From Hericium rajendrae (taxonomy: Eukaryota; Basidiomycota; Agaricomycetes; Russulales; Hericiaceae): a DNA stretch of 64,000 nt. Within the stretch, counting starts at the first letter, position 1, and each line of letters opens with the position of its first letter. A program made the position numbers and the translations under genes. Location: the NCBI GenBank assembly GCA_033439255.1, contig CM065878.1, positions 1,984,001 through 2,048,000 of the forward strand, given 5' to 3'. Shown piece by piece: positions 33,409 to 45,441 of this stretch. The notes under the pieces were generated by a model. It did no database searches and was not told where the DNA came from. It was given only the letters and a program-made list of their open reading frames with translations.

Positions 33409-35960
33409 TGAACACTTCAAGATGCCGCCGTTGATCGTCGTTGAGAAAGGGGTCATCAAGTACAAATTCATCTGCAAAAAGTATGTACTAGTCGCATTCT
33501 CACCTCTAGGCTCTTTTCATGACTGGATAGGCATCCGAGCACGAGCGTCACACGTGAACGTAGCGACGACAGCACCAGCAATCTCCAACGACACACCAAG
33601 AGCTGTGAAGGCATAGTGGCAGAACAACAACAGCAAATTACAATGTTCGCCAACGGGACGCTCTATTCAAAGGAAGAGTTCCGGATGTTGGCGAGCTTGT
33701 GGTGTGCAAGTAGCCACAGGCCTTTCAACATCATCAACGACCCTTACCTTCAGCGCATGTTCCGCATGCTGTATGCAAAGGTCGAGCTACCGTCAGACAA
33801 GACGATCTCCCGCGACGTTAAGGAGATATTTGCCATATCGAAAAAGAATGTCGGAAACATGCTGCAGGTACGTTTTCATGGATGCGACTCATTTCTGCAA
33901 CTGAGTCGTTTCAGCGACACACAGGAAAGCTGCATATTGGAGTTGATGGGTGGTCATCACCTAACCTGTACTCCTTCCTTGGTATCATTGTGTTTCTGGT
34001 CCAAAACGGCCAGATGTTATCCCTCATTTTGGACTTCATTAGGTTGGTCTTTTATTTCGTGATGCCAATTAATCGGCTAACAACTTAAGTAGAATGACGA
34101 AGGCCCACACCGGGGAAAACTTGGCCGAGGAGATATATAAGTGTTTAGATAGCTTCGGAATTGCACATATGGTAAGTTTATATACTATGTTTCTCTCGAT
34201 AGAATGGTGCTGATGATCAACGAGCTTTTGGGCCAGGTCTATGACAACGCATCCAACAACGATACAGCTACATCCGAGTTGGAGTTGCGTATGCCAGACG
34301 GTGGCATGAGCGGTGTACATACCCGCATCCGTTGTATATGTCACATCCTCAATCTTGCGGTCAAGGTATGCCTCGCCCATTTGTTTTGATTTCCTGATTG
34401 ACCAGTGAGACAGGCGATATTGTCTCAATTTGCGAAGTCGAAGAAGGAGACGGTGGTTGTCTCATCGGAGGATAGTGATGACGAGGATGAAGAGCTCGAG
34501 CTGGATGAAGAAGATCGTGAAGCTGCCGAGGAGGTAGATCAAGATAGATTGGCCAGTGACGAAGCAGAGATCCATAGCGTTGCTCTGGAGGTGGAGGCTG
34601 AGCGACGTCTGTTGCAACATGACATTGACCTTGGCTGCACTGCAGTTACCAAGGTATTGGTCCGTTTGCATTACTCATTACATTTACTAACTCTTACTGT
34701 CTAGATAACAAAACTGGCATCCCGCATTCATCATTCGACGTCACTGACAGACGACCTTCAAGAATGCTGTGAGAAGGCGAAAATCGAGCCAAAGAAAGTC
34801 AAGCGCTCCGTTTCGACACGGTGGAATTCAGTCGCAGAGATGGTGAAGTCAGCCCTATACCTTCGGCCTGCATTGGACAAGTTAGTACTTATCGACCGTC
34901 ACAACAAATCTGGTCGAGCAAAACTCAAGAGATATCGACTCTCTCGAGACGAATGGGATCTGCTAGCGCAGCTCGAGCCCATATTGACCGTGAGTGGCTT
35001 TTTTGGGCTTTCTATTCAAGACTAACCTTGCCTTTAGAAGTTTCTTCTTGCAACCGAACGCATGTCGCGCAGCAAGATTCCACTCTTGCACGAAGTGATT
35101 CCTGTCATTGACGTTCTGACCGAAACCCTTGAAAATGCATCTAACAAGGCGACTTTATTTCCTGCTGTCCGTGCAGCGGCAGCAAAGGGCGTGGCCATTC
35201 TCAACAAGTACTACAGTAAGACTGATGACTCTATCATGTATCGGTGTGCCATGGGTATGGTTTTTCGTCCCTGCACCTGTACATTAGTACTTACCTCTAC
35301 ATACTAGTTCTTCACCCACGCTACAAGACTGCATACTTCGTCAAAAAAAAGTGGCCTGACAATTGGATCGAGACTGCAAAGGACATCCTTCGAGAGCAGT
35401 GGGCTACCTTCTACAAGCCATCCGAGCAGCCTACATCAGCGTCTGATGGCACTGTAAGTAATGCGTCCTTGAGCCGTCTTTCGTATACTAATTAGCTTTT
35501 TCAGTCTGTGTCCGAGGATCAAGATGCATTTGCAGATATTGATGAGTTTGGCAAGAGCGGTGGTGACGAACTGGAAGACTACCTGAATTCGCCGCCTATC
35601 AGCAACGTGGAGGACCCGATCTCTTGGTGGGACCGCGCTGGCAGTCCCCTTGCACGCATGGCTGTCGACTTCTTATCTGCACCTGGTAAGTGGCCAAACC
35701 TTTTGTGATACTCGTCTCTAAAGTCATGTTTAGCTGCAGGTACAGATGTCGAACGAGGCTTCTCTCGTGGTGGCCTCACAGTGACAAAACTCCGTCACAA
35801 TCTCTCTGACGAATCAACACGTGCATCAACAGTTCTCAATTCTTGGGCAAGGATAGATGGATTGATACCGGAGCAAGATATCACCCGCATTTTCAAGGAG
35901 AAGTGCAGGAGGCCAAAGGATGCAGTAGATAGCATTGATATCACAGAGCAGGAAGATTGA
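33409..35960 (+). pseudogene. hAT transposase of the outer copy, 3' part
   Basis: Continues from the 5' fragment with EHFKMPPLIVVEKGVIKYKF and runs through the BED finger, catalytic core and hATC domain to TGA 35958-35960 (ending DITEQED). In this copy the acidic stretch (SEDSDDEDEELELDEEDRE and DQDRLASDEAEIHS) is in frame, so this half looks functional apart from lacking a contiguous 5' end. A 1-nt homopolymer difference from the inner copy at about 35,265 falls in an intron. Confidence 0.9.
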
Positions 35961-36197
35961 TGTTTAGACTAGATAATTCATATGTCCCTTTTTGAACTTG
36001 AAATATATTCTAGACCACGGGTCATTGCAGGTAACCTGCGGGTCATTGCATTTTAGCGAAATTGTGACCTGGATCCTCACAGGTCTCAGCCACCGGGTGA
36101 TCCGGATCCGTGAGTCAGAGACCTGCAGGTAATTCCCACGGGTTTACCTGTCTTGACCCGCGGGTGACTCTGACTCGTGTCGGACCCTATGCACTGG

Positions 36198-36850
36198 CAG
36201 TCTGTCTCAGCAATAATGGACTCCAACAGCAATGGAGACAACATGTACCATGGGTCGCTGGTGCCAATGCTCATGCAGTACCACAATTATTGTGGTAGTA
36301 ATTACTGAATGCTGCTATGTTATGGTGTTATGATGTTAGCTTGTCTGCCTCCATGACTAGAATCTAGAGAGGCCCTGTATCCTAGTTTACTCTTTTCTTA
36401 TGGATATACACAATCATCTACAAGCCACATGCTCTACATCTACATGCATCCGGTCTGATGCTAGCTCTTGAAAATGAAGTTGCTTCACTACCTCCCTGTT
36501 CTGCTCCTTTGCTCTGCTAAGTTGTCTTTTAGTTGCACTGCGACAGCTTTCAGGTTCAAAGACAGTGCTTTTGCATGCATAGATTACTTGAGTTCCTACC
36601 ACAAATTATGGTGCCCCACAGGAAGTTTGTGCACTAGAATGGGAACGGTGCTCGCCGCCGCTACGATTTTGACAAGGATCGCAACAAGCGCTAAACGCGA
36701 TCCCGTGATCCACACTTAACTCTGTCCTCGCTCAGGGTCATTGCCTCTCATTTTCATTTCCTTGAACAAAGCTTCTTGGCCCCAAAGATCCAAGCTCCCC
36801 TTGCATGACTGCTGACCCTCACCCAATGCAGCGTTGTGGGTGAAAAAAAA
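36198..36850. other. Flank of the hAT element, no gene seen
   Basis: Unique or degenerate repeat sequence between the right target duplication and the tRNA terminator. No recognisable coding frame. Confidence 0.4.
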
Positions 36851-36859
36851 AAATTGTTT

Positions 36860-36869
36860 AAAAAAAAAA
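36860..36869 (-). terminator. RNA polymerase III terminator of tRNA-Phe
   Basis: A run of ten T on the minus strand starting 15 nt past the tRNA 3' end; a second longer run lies at about 36,843-36,853. Pol III ends transcription at such runs. Confidence 0.75.
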
Positions 36870-36883
36870 CACCAAACCGTATA

Positions 36884-36966
36884 TGCCAAGAGCGTGGATT
36901 GAACACGCGACCTCCAGAATGCTTGTTCTCTTCAGTCTGTTGCTCTCCCAGCTGAGCTATCTCGGC
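36884..36966 (-). tRNA. tRNA-Phe(GAA) with a short intron
   Basis: The minus strand gives a 7-bp acceptor stem (GCCGAGA with TCTTGGC, one G-T pair), D arm GCTCAGCTGGGAGAGC, anticodon loop CTGAAG with anticodon GAA (complement of 36931-36933), and T arm GCGTG-TTCAATC-CACGC ending in discriminator A. Between the anticodon loop and the 3' stem half TCTGG are about 10 extra bases, in the canonical intron position one base after the anticodon. The first pair of the anticodon stem is weak (A opposite G). Confidence 0.92.
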
Positions 36967-37128
36967 TACGCTTATTTCCACGTTGCAATATATATCAGCC
37001 TGAAACGGCCCCAGAAACATACAGCACGCAAGCAAATGTGTTCTTAACGCATATATCACACAAACGACGAAGCTGAACGACAACTTGCAATGGAAAATTG
37101 GACATCACTACAAAACCGTAAACCTGCC

Positions 37129-39345
37129 TCAATCCCAGTCCCCATCTATTGTGCCCAAAACCTCAACGTCTACGTCCTCCTTTTTCTTCCGCGCTTGCTT
37201 CTTGCGAAGTTCGGGGCTTATGGGGCGCTCAACAGCAGAAGCAGCAGAATCCGAGGGGCCAGGACCTGGTGTGCGACTTTGTTTTCGAACGGCATTCGGC
37301 GATCGGGTCTCTCCACCAGCTTGGCCATCCAGTTGACCCATATTTGGTGGTGTACGAGCACGGATAATGGGCACTGGTCCAGAAAAGTCTTTCCCAGTCA
37401 TTCGGGAGAGTGCTTGCATGTCTTTTGGACAACAAAACGGTTAGAATTGTTTCATCACCGAACAATTAGACGACTGTACCATATGGAGTGCGATTTTTGA
37501 GACAGTAGTCGATTCGACTTGGGTTTTTCTTATCTTCAATCTTAAACTTATTCTTGCAGGACTTGCGATCGCGGCCAGGGAGAACATACGAAATCAGCTC
37601 ATAGTTTTCCCCGAATTGCGAGAGAGCCTGTAAAGTAAGAGTGAGTAAGGTATAGTATTCAGACACAATGACGCAACGCACATCGAAGAACAGTTCAGTC
37701 TCCTCCGCGCTCCAACGCGAACCTCTAAACTTCTTGCCGTAAGTTGCAGAGTTAACAAATTTCGTTGTATCTGACTCTTCGATGTGAGTGTAATGCTCGG
37801 TCTCATGTTCTTCCACGCGGTCCACGAAGAGCGATTCTTCATCAACTATAGTCTCTCCACTGGGCCCTATACGAATCTGCACATTGAAGCGACTGGTCGC
37901 GACAGACTCGGTGTAGTCAAAGCCATCACGGGTCCTTTCTGCGCTGACGTCGCCAGCTTGAATCTGAGCTACTAACGGAAGCGATGGTGACACCGCCGGA
38001 GATGGGGTTGTCGAGGGTCCTGGCGCGACTGTCTCAGGGAGAGCAGGTTGAGACAAGACGGCCTTTATCTACATCCTCTTCATTGCGACCATATTTCTTT
38101 GCTTCCATGAGTATTCGCATGCGTGCACGTTTTTCTCTATTCGTCTTCTTCCATGCGGCATGATTGCTGAGGATCTGTGCTGCCTTGCTGCTGATACGAC
38201 CCTGTCCAGTGTCATCACAAAGCGTGGCCATTGTCACCACGGTAGGATCCAATTCTTCTCCCGGATCGGCATCTGGGTCAAAAACGGGAACAGACGGTGC
38301 ACGCGACCGACGAGGCATCTTGGACTTGCGCTTCCGCTTGGAGCTTGTGTCGGATGTCTCGTCGTCCAGCTCAGAGTCATCCGCCGGAGTCGTTTGTTTT
38401 CGCCTCCTCTTCGGAACGTTCCCTGAGGATGGACCAAGGTCTTGACTAAATTTAACAGCTCCGTCGGCGGCTCGCTTCCTTGTTACGCGTTTCGGTCGCC
38501 CAGTCTCTGCTGCATGAGCCAAGCCGTCCTGTCCCAGTGCACGTATCTCTTCAACAGTCGTTCTTTGAGATTGAGAGGGTGTTATGAGGTTTCCGGGCTG
38601 TGGGTGGAGCGACAGAGAAGAATCCATCGGCATGGTATTAGACCCACTAGATATAGATGCTAAGCCAGCTTGGACTCCCTGCCCAACAATGGCCGAAAAA
38701 TCAAAGGGGATATGATCATCGCTGTTTGCGGTCGGAGAGCAGGCCGAAACGGCGGACTTGACGAGGGCGCATGGACGTCGGTTGAGACAGACGTCGATCC
38801 TGCCATGGCTCGGATTGGGGCAACGTCACGCGGAGCAGCGATTGGAACAGTGGACGCGCTGACATTGCGGGTAGCGGATGAGATTACAGTTGACAAGGTT
38901 GCCTGAGATGGCTGTGGAATGATCGGGGGCAGCACAGAGGCCAATTGTGTGGACAAAGTTTCAGTGCGGACAGACGGCGGGAGGGCTCCAGCTCTCGAGG
39001 GCTTAATCACATTGGACACAACAGGGGAGCTTTGGGACGAGCGCGAGGCTGGTACTCCGTCCTGAGAGGCGGCCGGTTGGCTTGGTGGACGTAGGATAGG
39101 TACTGGAGGCGGGGGCATTACTGATGAAGGCGGGGCAGGTGTGAGAGTCCCTCTGGCCCTGTCAGAAGGTCCCGATGAATTCTGTGCATCTGGCGTCGCT
39201 GATACTCTTCTGGCAGAGTCGGTCGCAGGACGGGACCTAGCTTTCGCCACAGGCTTGAAGATAGTACCTCCTTTCTCTGTTCGTGACTTTTAGCTGGTGG
39301 GTTGGCTGTGATAAGATTTATATACTCACGAACGCGTGTAGACAT
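37129..39345 (-). CDS. BDP1: TFIIIB subunit B'' (BDP1)
   Basis: Subunit of TFIIIB that holds TBP and BRF1 on DNA and recruits RNA polymerase III. The protein starts MSTR and, after a short intron, SRTEKGGTIFKPVAKARSRP. It has long Pro/Ser-rich and basic regions (KRVTRKRAADGAVKF, PKRRRKQTTPADD), then NHAAWKKTNREKRARMR...KKYGRNEE. The defining SANT domain is GSRWSAEETELFFD, an intron, ALSQFGENYELISYVLPGRDRKSCKNKFKIEDKKNPSRID. The tail ends EVLGTIDGDWD. The frame changes near 38,050 and the exon border there is unresolved; a weak-donor intron is likely. The gene ends 163 bp before the tRNA-Phe gene on the same strand. Confidence 0.88.
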
Positions 39346-39772
39346 GCTGTAAACGTCTTGACAGGACTGTCTTGACCTGCAGATATCACGACGTACCTAA
39401 ATCGAATAGCACGAAGAGGCGCCGAAGCGGACAAAGCTTTTGAGCAAACAGCCGTAAACAACCTAAAGAGTCTTACCCGTCCTGTCTTCCTACTACTTAC
39501 ACAAAATTGATTCGATTATCTTTCAATGCTCCGAGCGCAGGATTTGCCTGTAGGACCGAAACCAGGATGGGAGTTAGAAGTTGAGCAGACTGATGAAGAC
39601 GATGCGTCTGAGCCGAAGAGCATAGCGGATAGGTACGCCTGCTTACATCCTGCGTAGCTAAGCAGAGACTGAACCCCATGATTCAGTTTGGTCATTGCGA
39701 ATTCTTTGAAGCAATGTGTGCCATATACATTGATGTACCATAAATTTGAATGTTGACACCACGAATTTATAG

Positions 39773-41630
39773 CGCGCCTGAACTGGCTTTCGTCCACGTT
39801 CCCAAAGTTCTCGAGCAAGGCTAGGGGAGGAAAGACGTCTGACGTAAGTCCCCCTCCTCACACTATCCGTACACTGGGCAAATGTGATCTAGTGATTGGC
39901 CCACACGTTTTTATTGGGACTACTTTGCACGAAGTGCATTACTTGCCTGCTGTGCCTCAGACTCCTGTTCGACCAGTTGCTGCCACCCCGGCAACGGCTC
40001 CTAGTACGTGGTCGGCGCCGGCGCCAGCGCCCTACGGTAGCAGTGCATACGGACCTTATGGCCAGTATTCCTATGGCAACCCTCCTTTACCCGCCTCTTC
40101 GCCTATCGATAAGCCGAAGATTCCAAGTCCTCCATCCGCATTCTCACCTGCCTTTGGGGACGCCGCGATCTCTCAGGAACTCATCGCTCAAGTTAATACG
40201 GCGGCCGTCTCAAATCCCATCCTTGCAAGGCACCTTCAGCTGGCTGCCGCAGGCGCGGCCACCCCAGAGCAGTTGAAGACTCTGGGCGTGCTCATTCAAT
40301 CTTTGGCGGCAGGACCCAGTGTCGTTCCACCGCCCCAGCCCAGCGCGCCCAGCGTGCCTGCGAGTTCGTCTTATGCAACGCCATCGAAGCCAGCCACCCA
40401 ACCTCAGAGCTCTCAGCCCTCCAGGCCGCAATCCTCAACGCCATCGGCTTCTGCCACACCAGGACCGCACCCAAATTACTCCTATCAAGCCTATAATTAT
40501 GCACCCGCGCAAGGTTACATCGCACAGCCTCCGACGTTCCCAACCAGAGACTTCGATATTATCCTAGAGTTTCCCGAGAAACCGCATGATCGCTGGCTCA
40601 TCCCTCGGGGAACTGTAGTCTTAGAAAGGGTGCCGGAGACTGGCACTATCAGTGAGATCTGCCTCTCAAGTGCTATGCCCTTCCCGAAAGTCGATTACCT
40701 ATCTTCCGGAAAACAATCCACGCAAGAAGTGGGCTCAGTTCTTCCGAAAGAGGGCGGAGAGACTGCAGCTCCACAGGAGGTCGTAACTTTACGATTCACC
40801 AAGGCCCATCCGACAATTTGGGACAGCTTGTTACGTTGGGTAGGCGGCGGAGAGAAAATAGAAGAGAATAGAAAAAAGCTTAGCGAAATTGTGAGTGCTC
40901 CCTGTGCGTCTATAGATACTTTATTAATCACTTTCTACAGAAAGCACCTGATCGAGTATTTCTGCAATACCAAGTGGCGGACAGCGACCTACTTGCACAA
41001 CTCAAGGCCGTAAGTTAATGTTTTAGTTATCATAGTGGAGTGTATCTCATGCCTGCGCCAGGCTGCCGCACTTCCCTACAGTATGAAATCCATCAAGCCG
41101 GCATACGGCGACAAGCCAAAACCGAAACGCAGAGCGCCACGCAAGGCCCCCGCGCCAGCAGAAGAAGCACCTCAACCGAAACGAAGGAAATCAAACCAGG
41201 CGAAGATGAAGAACGCCGTTCCTCCAAGGAAGATTGCGTGCCTGACTTGCGGGCAAACGGATGTCCCCCTTATGCTGGGAGGCCGTAAGTCCATACTCTG
41301 ATCATCGCTTTTGTCGACGTATTTACAAAGCGAACGTCCTCAGGATTCTGTCGCTCATGCGTTGACGCTGGCAAGACGCAAGGCATCACTTACACAACCA
41401 ATGGCAGCGCAGACCTCAATAGCGCAGGTCCTTCTGTTAATACCTTCATCCCTCCAGCACCCCCACAGACCTCTGTATCACAAGCAGCTTCGCATGTGCC
41501 GAACGAGAAGCCTTCTCCTTCGCAGCCTTCTCCCTCGCAGCCTGCGACTTTGACGAAGTCAGCAGATGCTCTTGGACTTTCGATACTATCCCAGCCTCCC
41601 CCCGAGGCGGAAACCAATGAAACCACGTGA
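39773..41630 (+). CDS. Hypothetical nuclear protein with a C-terminal CxxC...CxxC zinc finger
   Basis: A probable exon (39773-39843: RLNWLSSTFPKFSSKARGG) splices to 39961, opening a Pro/Ser/Gln-rich region (TPVRPVAATPATAP... and several SSQPSRPQSS-like runs). A conserved-looking block follows: FDIILEFPEKPHDRWLIPRGTVVLERVP and LRFTKAHPTIWDSLLRWVGGG. Next are a basic stretch (KPKPKRRAPRKAP) and a GATA-like zinc finger, CLTCGQTDVPLMLGG, an intron, RFCRSCVDAGK. It ends at TGA 41628-41630. Composition suggests a chromatin or transcription protein. I do not recognise the family, and the start codon upstream of 39,773 was not found. Confidence 0.6.
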
Positions 41631-41737
41631 ACTATATCATTAGTCCCCAGATTGGAGTAAAATGTATATGAAATAATGATAATAGTGTGAGATGAGCAAG
41701 GGAGTGTGCGAAAGCGGATATGAGATTATATATACAA

Positions 41738-44700
41738 TCAGTGAACGATCTTCACGGTCCAACCTACCCACCACCCTACTACCAACAGCTGGGTAATCAC
41801 GATACATAGCTCGATAAGCACGGCAAACCATTGTGCAATGGCTGCAGCGGAGAAAAAAGGAAAGATGAACCACCATAGTCCACTATTCGCGAAGAAGCGT
41901 AGTCTATACAAAGAGCAGAAAAAGGTGGCCGCGCGGAATTGCAGAACGAGAACGGCCACCGTGGTAAAGTAAAACACAAGAAGGCCAACCCAGTGGCGAA
42001 AAGAGCGTCTTGGTAAGGACTTGATAGGATACCAATCATCCTCGCCCGTGAATTCGTTTCGATACCAGGGTACGATGAGGAAATCTTGGACGTCGATACC
42101 GATGACTTTGCCGTAGATCCTCCAGACAGGCGTCACTGTATCCAATATGAAAGTCAATGCGTCCATTCCGAACTCCCACAACTGTTGGTAATGGTCCTTA
42201 TAGCTCTCTTCCAGAGCGACAATTTGTGAGAGCTTCCGATCGAGGTCATTTAGCTGATGAGTATGATCACAGTGAAGTCACCCACCTCGGGATAGACTGA
42301 GGATACATGGCCTAATGTCTCGTTGAATTGTGCCTTTACAGATGCGTGCGTTGTCTTGACTTTGTTCAGTCTTTCCTCAACCATTGCAGCTTTACTTGCC
42401 AGCTCCGCGCGGCGATCCTCTAGAGCGTCAAGGCTTCGCATAAGGACTGAAATCGGATTGTCCAACAGACTACGCTGGGGCGGAAGCTCGCTGTCTTCCG
42501 AGACTTTGAGCAAAAACGATTGAACTGTCTCCACCTGGCTTTGAATATGTTCATGGATATTTTCGACAGCCCGCCAGCCCCTCAGCCAACGTGTTGAACC
42601 TGTCACCACGGCAGGATCGTGCGAGAAGGCGTCGAGTAGATCTGCAGGTAGCGAGACATAGGAATGTCCCAGAGCCTTGGCCATACGTCCCTGGACAGCT
42701 TCGTACTCTTTGACACCGGCGGCAATGCGTTGCAACAGCTGTCGATTTCGCTGATTCTGCGCAATTGTATTCTCAAGAAGCCTGATTGACGATACATCGT
42801 ATCAGATTAAATATAGAACGGTGAGCTGTGATGCACTTACTCGACCTTTCGATCATACTCTTCCTCTTCTCTGCGTTCGTCGGCCTGCGTGAGGCGCTGG
42901 CCTTCCTCTTTAAGTGATGACCTTTCTGACGATGGAAGTGATGTTCTGAAGCCGCGTAAACGATGAACCACAGCTGCATGTCCAGCAGGAGAAGCTGTGG
43001 TAGTTCGTGAAGCCAGATCTGACGTTGACGTCACCTTTGCGGTCAAAGGATCGTCACTGGCGCTGGGGGACTTGGATATGCCCATGGGGTCAGGAAGCAG
43101 ATCTCCGCTGTCGTCCACCATCGATCCGCTCGCCATCGCCTCGTTTGCCTCGTTTGCCCTGGCGAACAGATCCAACTCGGGCGGGCGGAAATGGTATCTT
43201 CGCTTCTTGCTCTTGGTTCCACCATCGTCCGAGCGATTCTGATCCTCCGACATAGAGCCTTCTTGGTGGGATGACGATGCGTCGTCACTATCATTGCCAT
43301 GTCGCCGAACTCTTCGCGATACAATGTCACGAAGGTGCCTACGGCTGCTGGAAGGAGATGCTCCGCCGGGGGGATGACTGTAGTTCGAACCACCGAAGAT
43401 GCTCGAGTAGATCGAACTCCTTGGAGAGTCGACAGCATTCTGCGCATTTTTCCAGCCTCGGGCTGCATCAAGGCTTGGACCGGAATCACCGCCTAATGAA
43501 CGCCGACCAGACGGCTCGAATGAGACATGCTCCTCTAGAGATCTACGCCGTGAAAGCGATGCTTCTAGTCGGTTTTCTGACGTATTGTCAAGGCTGGGCA
43601 TGTAAGAGGGCACTCCTCTTGTAGAGGGAGATGAGGCTTGAGATGAAAGCACAACGGCAGTGGATGAAGATGGATCCTCAGGTATAGTTTCCATAGTATC
43701 CCGGCGAGCTTGATTCTTGACATATTCCTCAACTATGAGAGCTGTCAGATACCAAGGCGAGCGTAGACGAGTCTTGCCACGGCGGCGGTCTCGAAGGTGT
43801 TTGAGCCAAGTCATGGGCTCCGCCTGGTCTACAGACCGTTGCATGATCGGATCAATGGATGCAGACCAACGAACAACACGAAGGGAGTTCAAAGGTTGGG
43901 ATTTCGACTGCCAGTAAGTATCAAGCTGGGCGTAGCGCCTGCGAAGTTGTTCCCTTGTAATCTGTGCCTTCTTCAATGTCTGTGGCTTCGCAGAAACCTT
44001 GATATCCTTGAGCCGGTCTGCGCGCCAGTCTGTGAGCATTTGATAACTGAGACAATTGAAAATACGGACCAAGCCATGCAGACTCCTGATGTTCGAGCTC
44101 TTCCCTAGTGAGTCCGCCTAACACGGTGTCTTTCTCTTTATCCTTGTCTTTGGCCTTTCGCTTCGAAATCGACAAGGACCACTTCCTGCTGTCTTCTTTC
44201 TCTTCCTCAGCCGAGGCTCCACGCCAGTCCAGTGTCGCTCCGTCGTGGAGCAAGACAGGCACAGGGTGTGTGAGATCAATACCGACTGATGGGCTGAAGT
44301 CGACTTCGGACTCGATGCTTGGTCTGAACATACGAGGATTCGTCGGAGCAGCCGAACCGGGGACGGAACGAGATATGGATGAGCCAGAAGAGTAAGGGGA
44401 CCCGCTTGCTCTCATAGCTTGAACACGTGCTTCTCGGCGCACCTTCAGCTTTAACGCTCTCTGTACATCTTCGAGAAGTTGCGGGTCTAGAGCGGACGCT
44501 GGTATGAACTCAGAGTGTTAATGTAATTACACCATACTCACCCTCATGCGCTGTGGTATCAAACTTAGGACGTGATCATATGGAAGGAGACGGGACAAAG
44601 CGCACCTAGCTCATACTCATCGGAGAATGCATCAAAGCTCGAATCATCTGCGGATGACCCCCTGAAAGCTTCGTTACGGACTCCCCTCTCCAAACGAGCC

Positions 44701-45056
44701 GCCTTGCTTGGGGGCGCTCCTGTCATGGTCCTCTTGCGAAGGCCGGTCGAACCCGAGACGACGCCTCTCTGCGCGGGATGAGAGCCTGCAAGCCCGCCGT
44801 TAGTTACATGGGCAGATCGAACGCGGCGCCTTCCGTGTTCATGGCGGGTAGGAATGTGGTCATCGTTGGCAGAAGATCGCCTGAGATGGGGAGGAGGACC
44901 GAGACCAATCAACGAAGGCTTGCTGGATCCCTCAGCATCGGATGTACCATACGCATCTTGCTCTTCGGCAGGAAAGTAGACACGAGAAGGGCCTGGGCTC
45001 AGAGTTTGTTCACCGACGACGCTGGATTTTGATGTTGATGGCTCTCCCGATGCCAT
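41738..45056 (-). CDS. Conserved hypothetical membrane protein with coiled coil
   Basis: Large multi-exon gene from ATG 45056 (MASGEPSTSKSS) to the stop at 41738. The N-terminal third is Ser/Arg-rich and disordered. The middle has SASIDPIMQRSVDQAEPMTW, RSPWYLTALIVEEYVKNQ and several low-complexity acidic and SS-rich runs. A predicted coiled coil follows (AALEDRRAELASKAAMVEER type, from about 42,730), then WEFGMDALTFILDTVTPVWRIYGKVIGIDVQDFLIVPWYRNEFTG. The C-terminal end has two or three hydrophobic segments (GLLVFYFTTVAVLVLQF, LWWFIFPFFSAAAIAQWF, LIELCIVITQLLVVGWWVGW). Domains were not recognised. It may anchor to an internal membrane. The 3' end is convergent with the zinc-finger gene, about 107 bp away. 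Confidence 0.65.
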
Positions 45057-45441
45057 GTAAAGAGCAGTGCCAGTGTGACCACTGCACCCGAGAATAGAGG
45101 GAGAGAACGACGGCAGGAGAAGACGGGACCTCGAACTAGGCGCCCACTACTGCTGAGCGACTTGCGCAAGGCGGCAACACCCACTAGCTGCACGTGTCTT
45201 CATATAACGGTCACGAGCAGTACGCGTCGAATAAACTGCCTCGTCCTGGGGTCGATTAAAAGCACTCTCCGACAGTCTCTGACCCTCAGGCTCATATGAA
45301 ATACATTACAGTTGAATATGCGAGGTTCTAATTACAGCGGCCGATTCAATGTATAAATACAGACATACATACAATAAAATTGACTGCTAACAGAATTTGG
45401 ACAAGAGATCACAGGAACGCATTTTTAACCGTAGACTCTCT

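Larger units (their letters stand above)
24047..36189 (+). mobile_element. Outer hAT transposon, interrupted by a second copy of itself
   Basis: Ends are TAGGGACCGACACGAGT at 24047 and the inverse of TAGGGTCCGACACGAGT at 36189, a 17-bp terminal inverted repeat with one mismatch. It is flanked by a perfect 8-bp duplication TGCACTGG (24039-24046 and 36190-36197), as hAT transposases make. Subterminal regions are crowded with ACCCGCGGGT-like words. The element without the inner copy is 6,068 bp. It carries a transposase on the plus strand (exon 1 at 26,987 and the remainder from 33,409) and a decayed THO2-like fragment in the opposite orientation. The transposase is broken by the inner insertion in exon 2. 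Confidence 0.93.

Noticed and set aside
24047-36189. Interpretation as a simple tandem inverted duplication or assembly artefact
   Set aside because: Both inner and outer junctions have exact terminal repeats and distinct perfect 8-bp duplications, which an assembly error would not produce.
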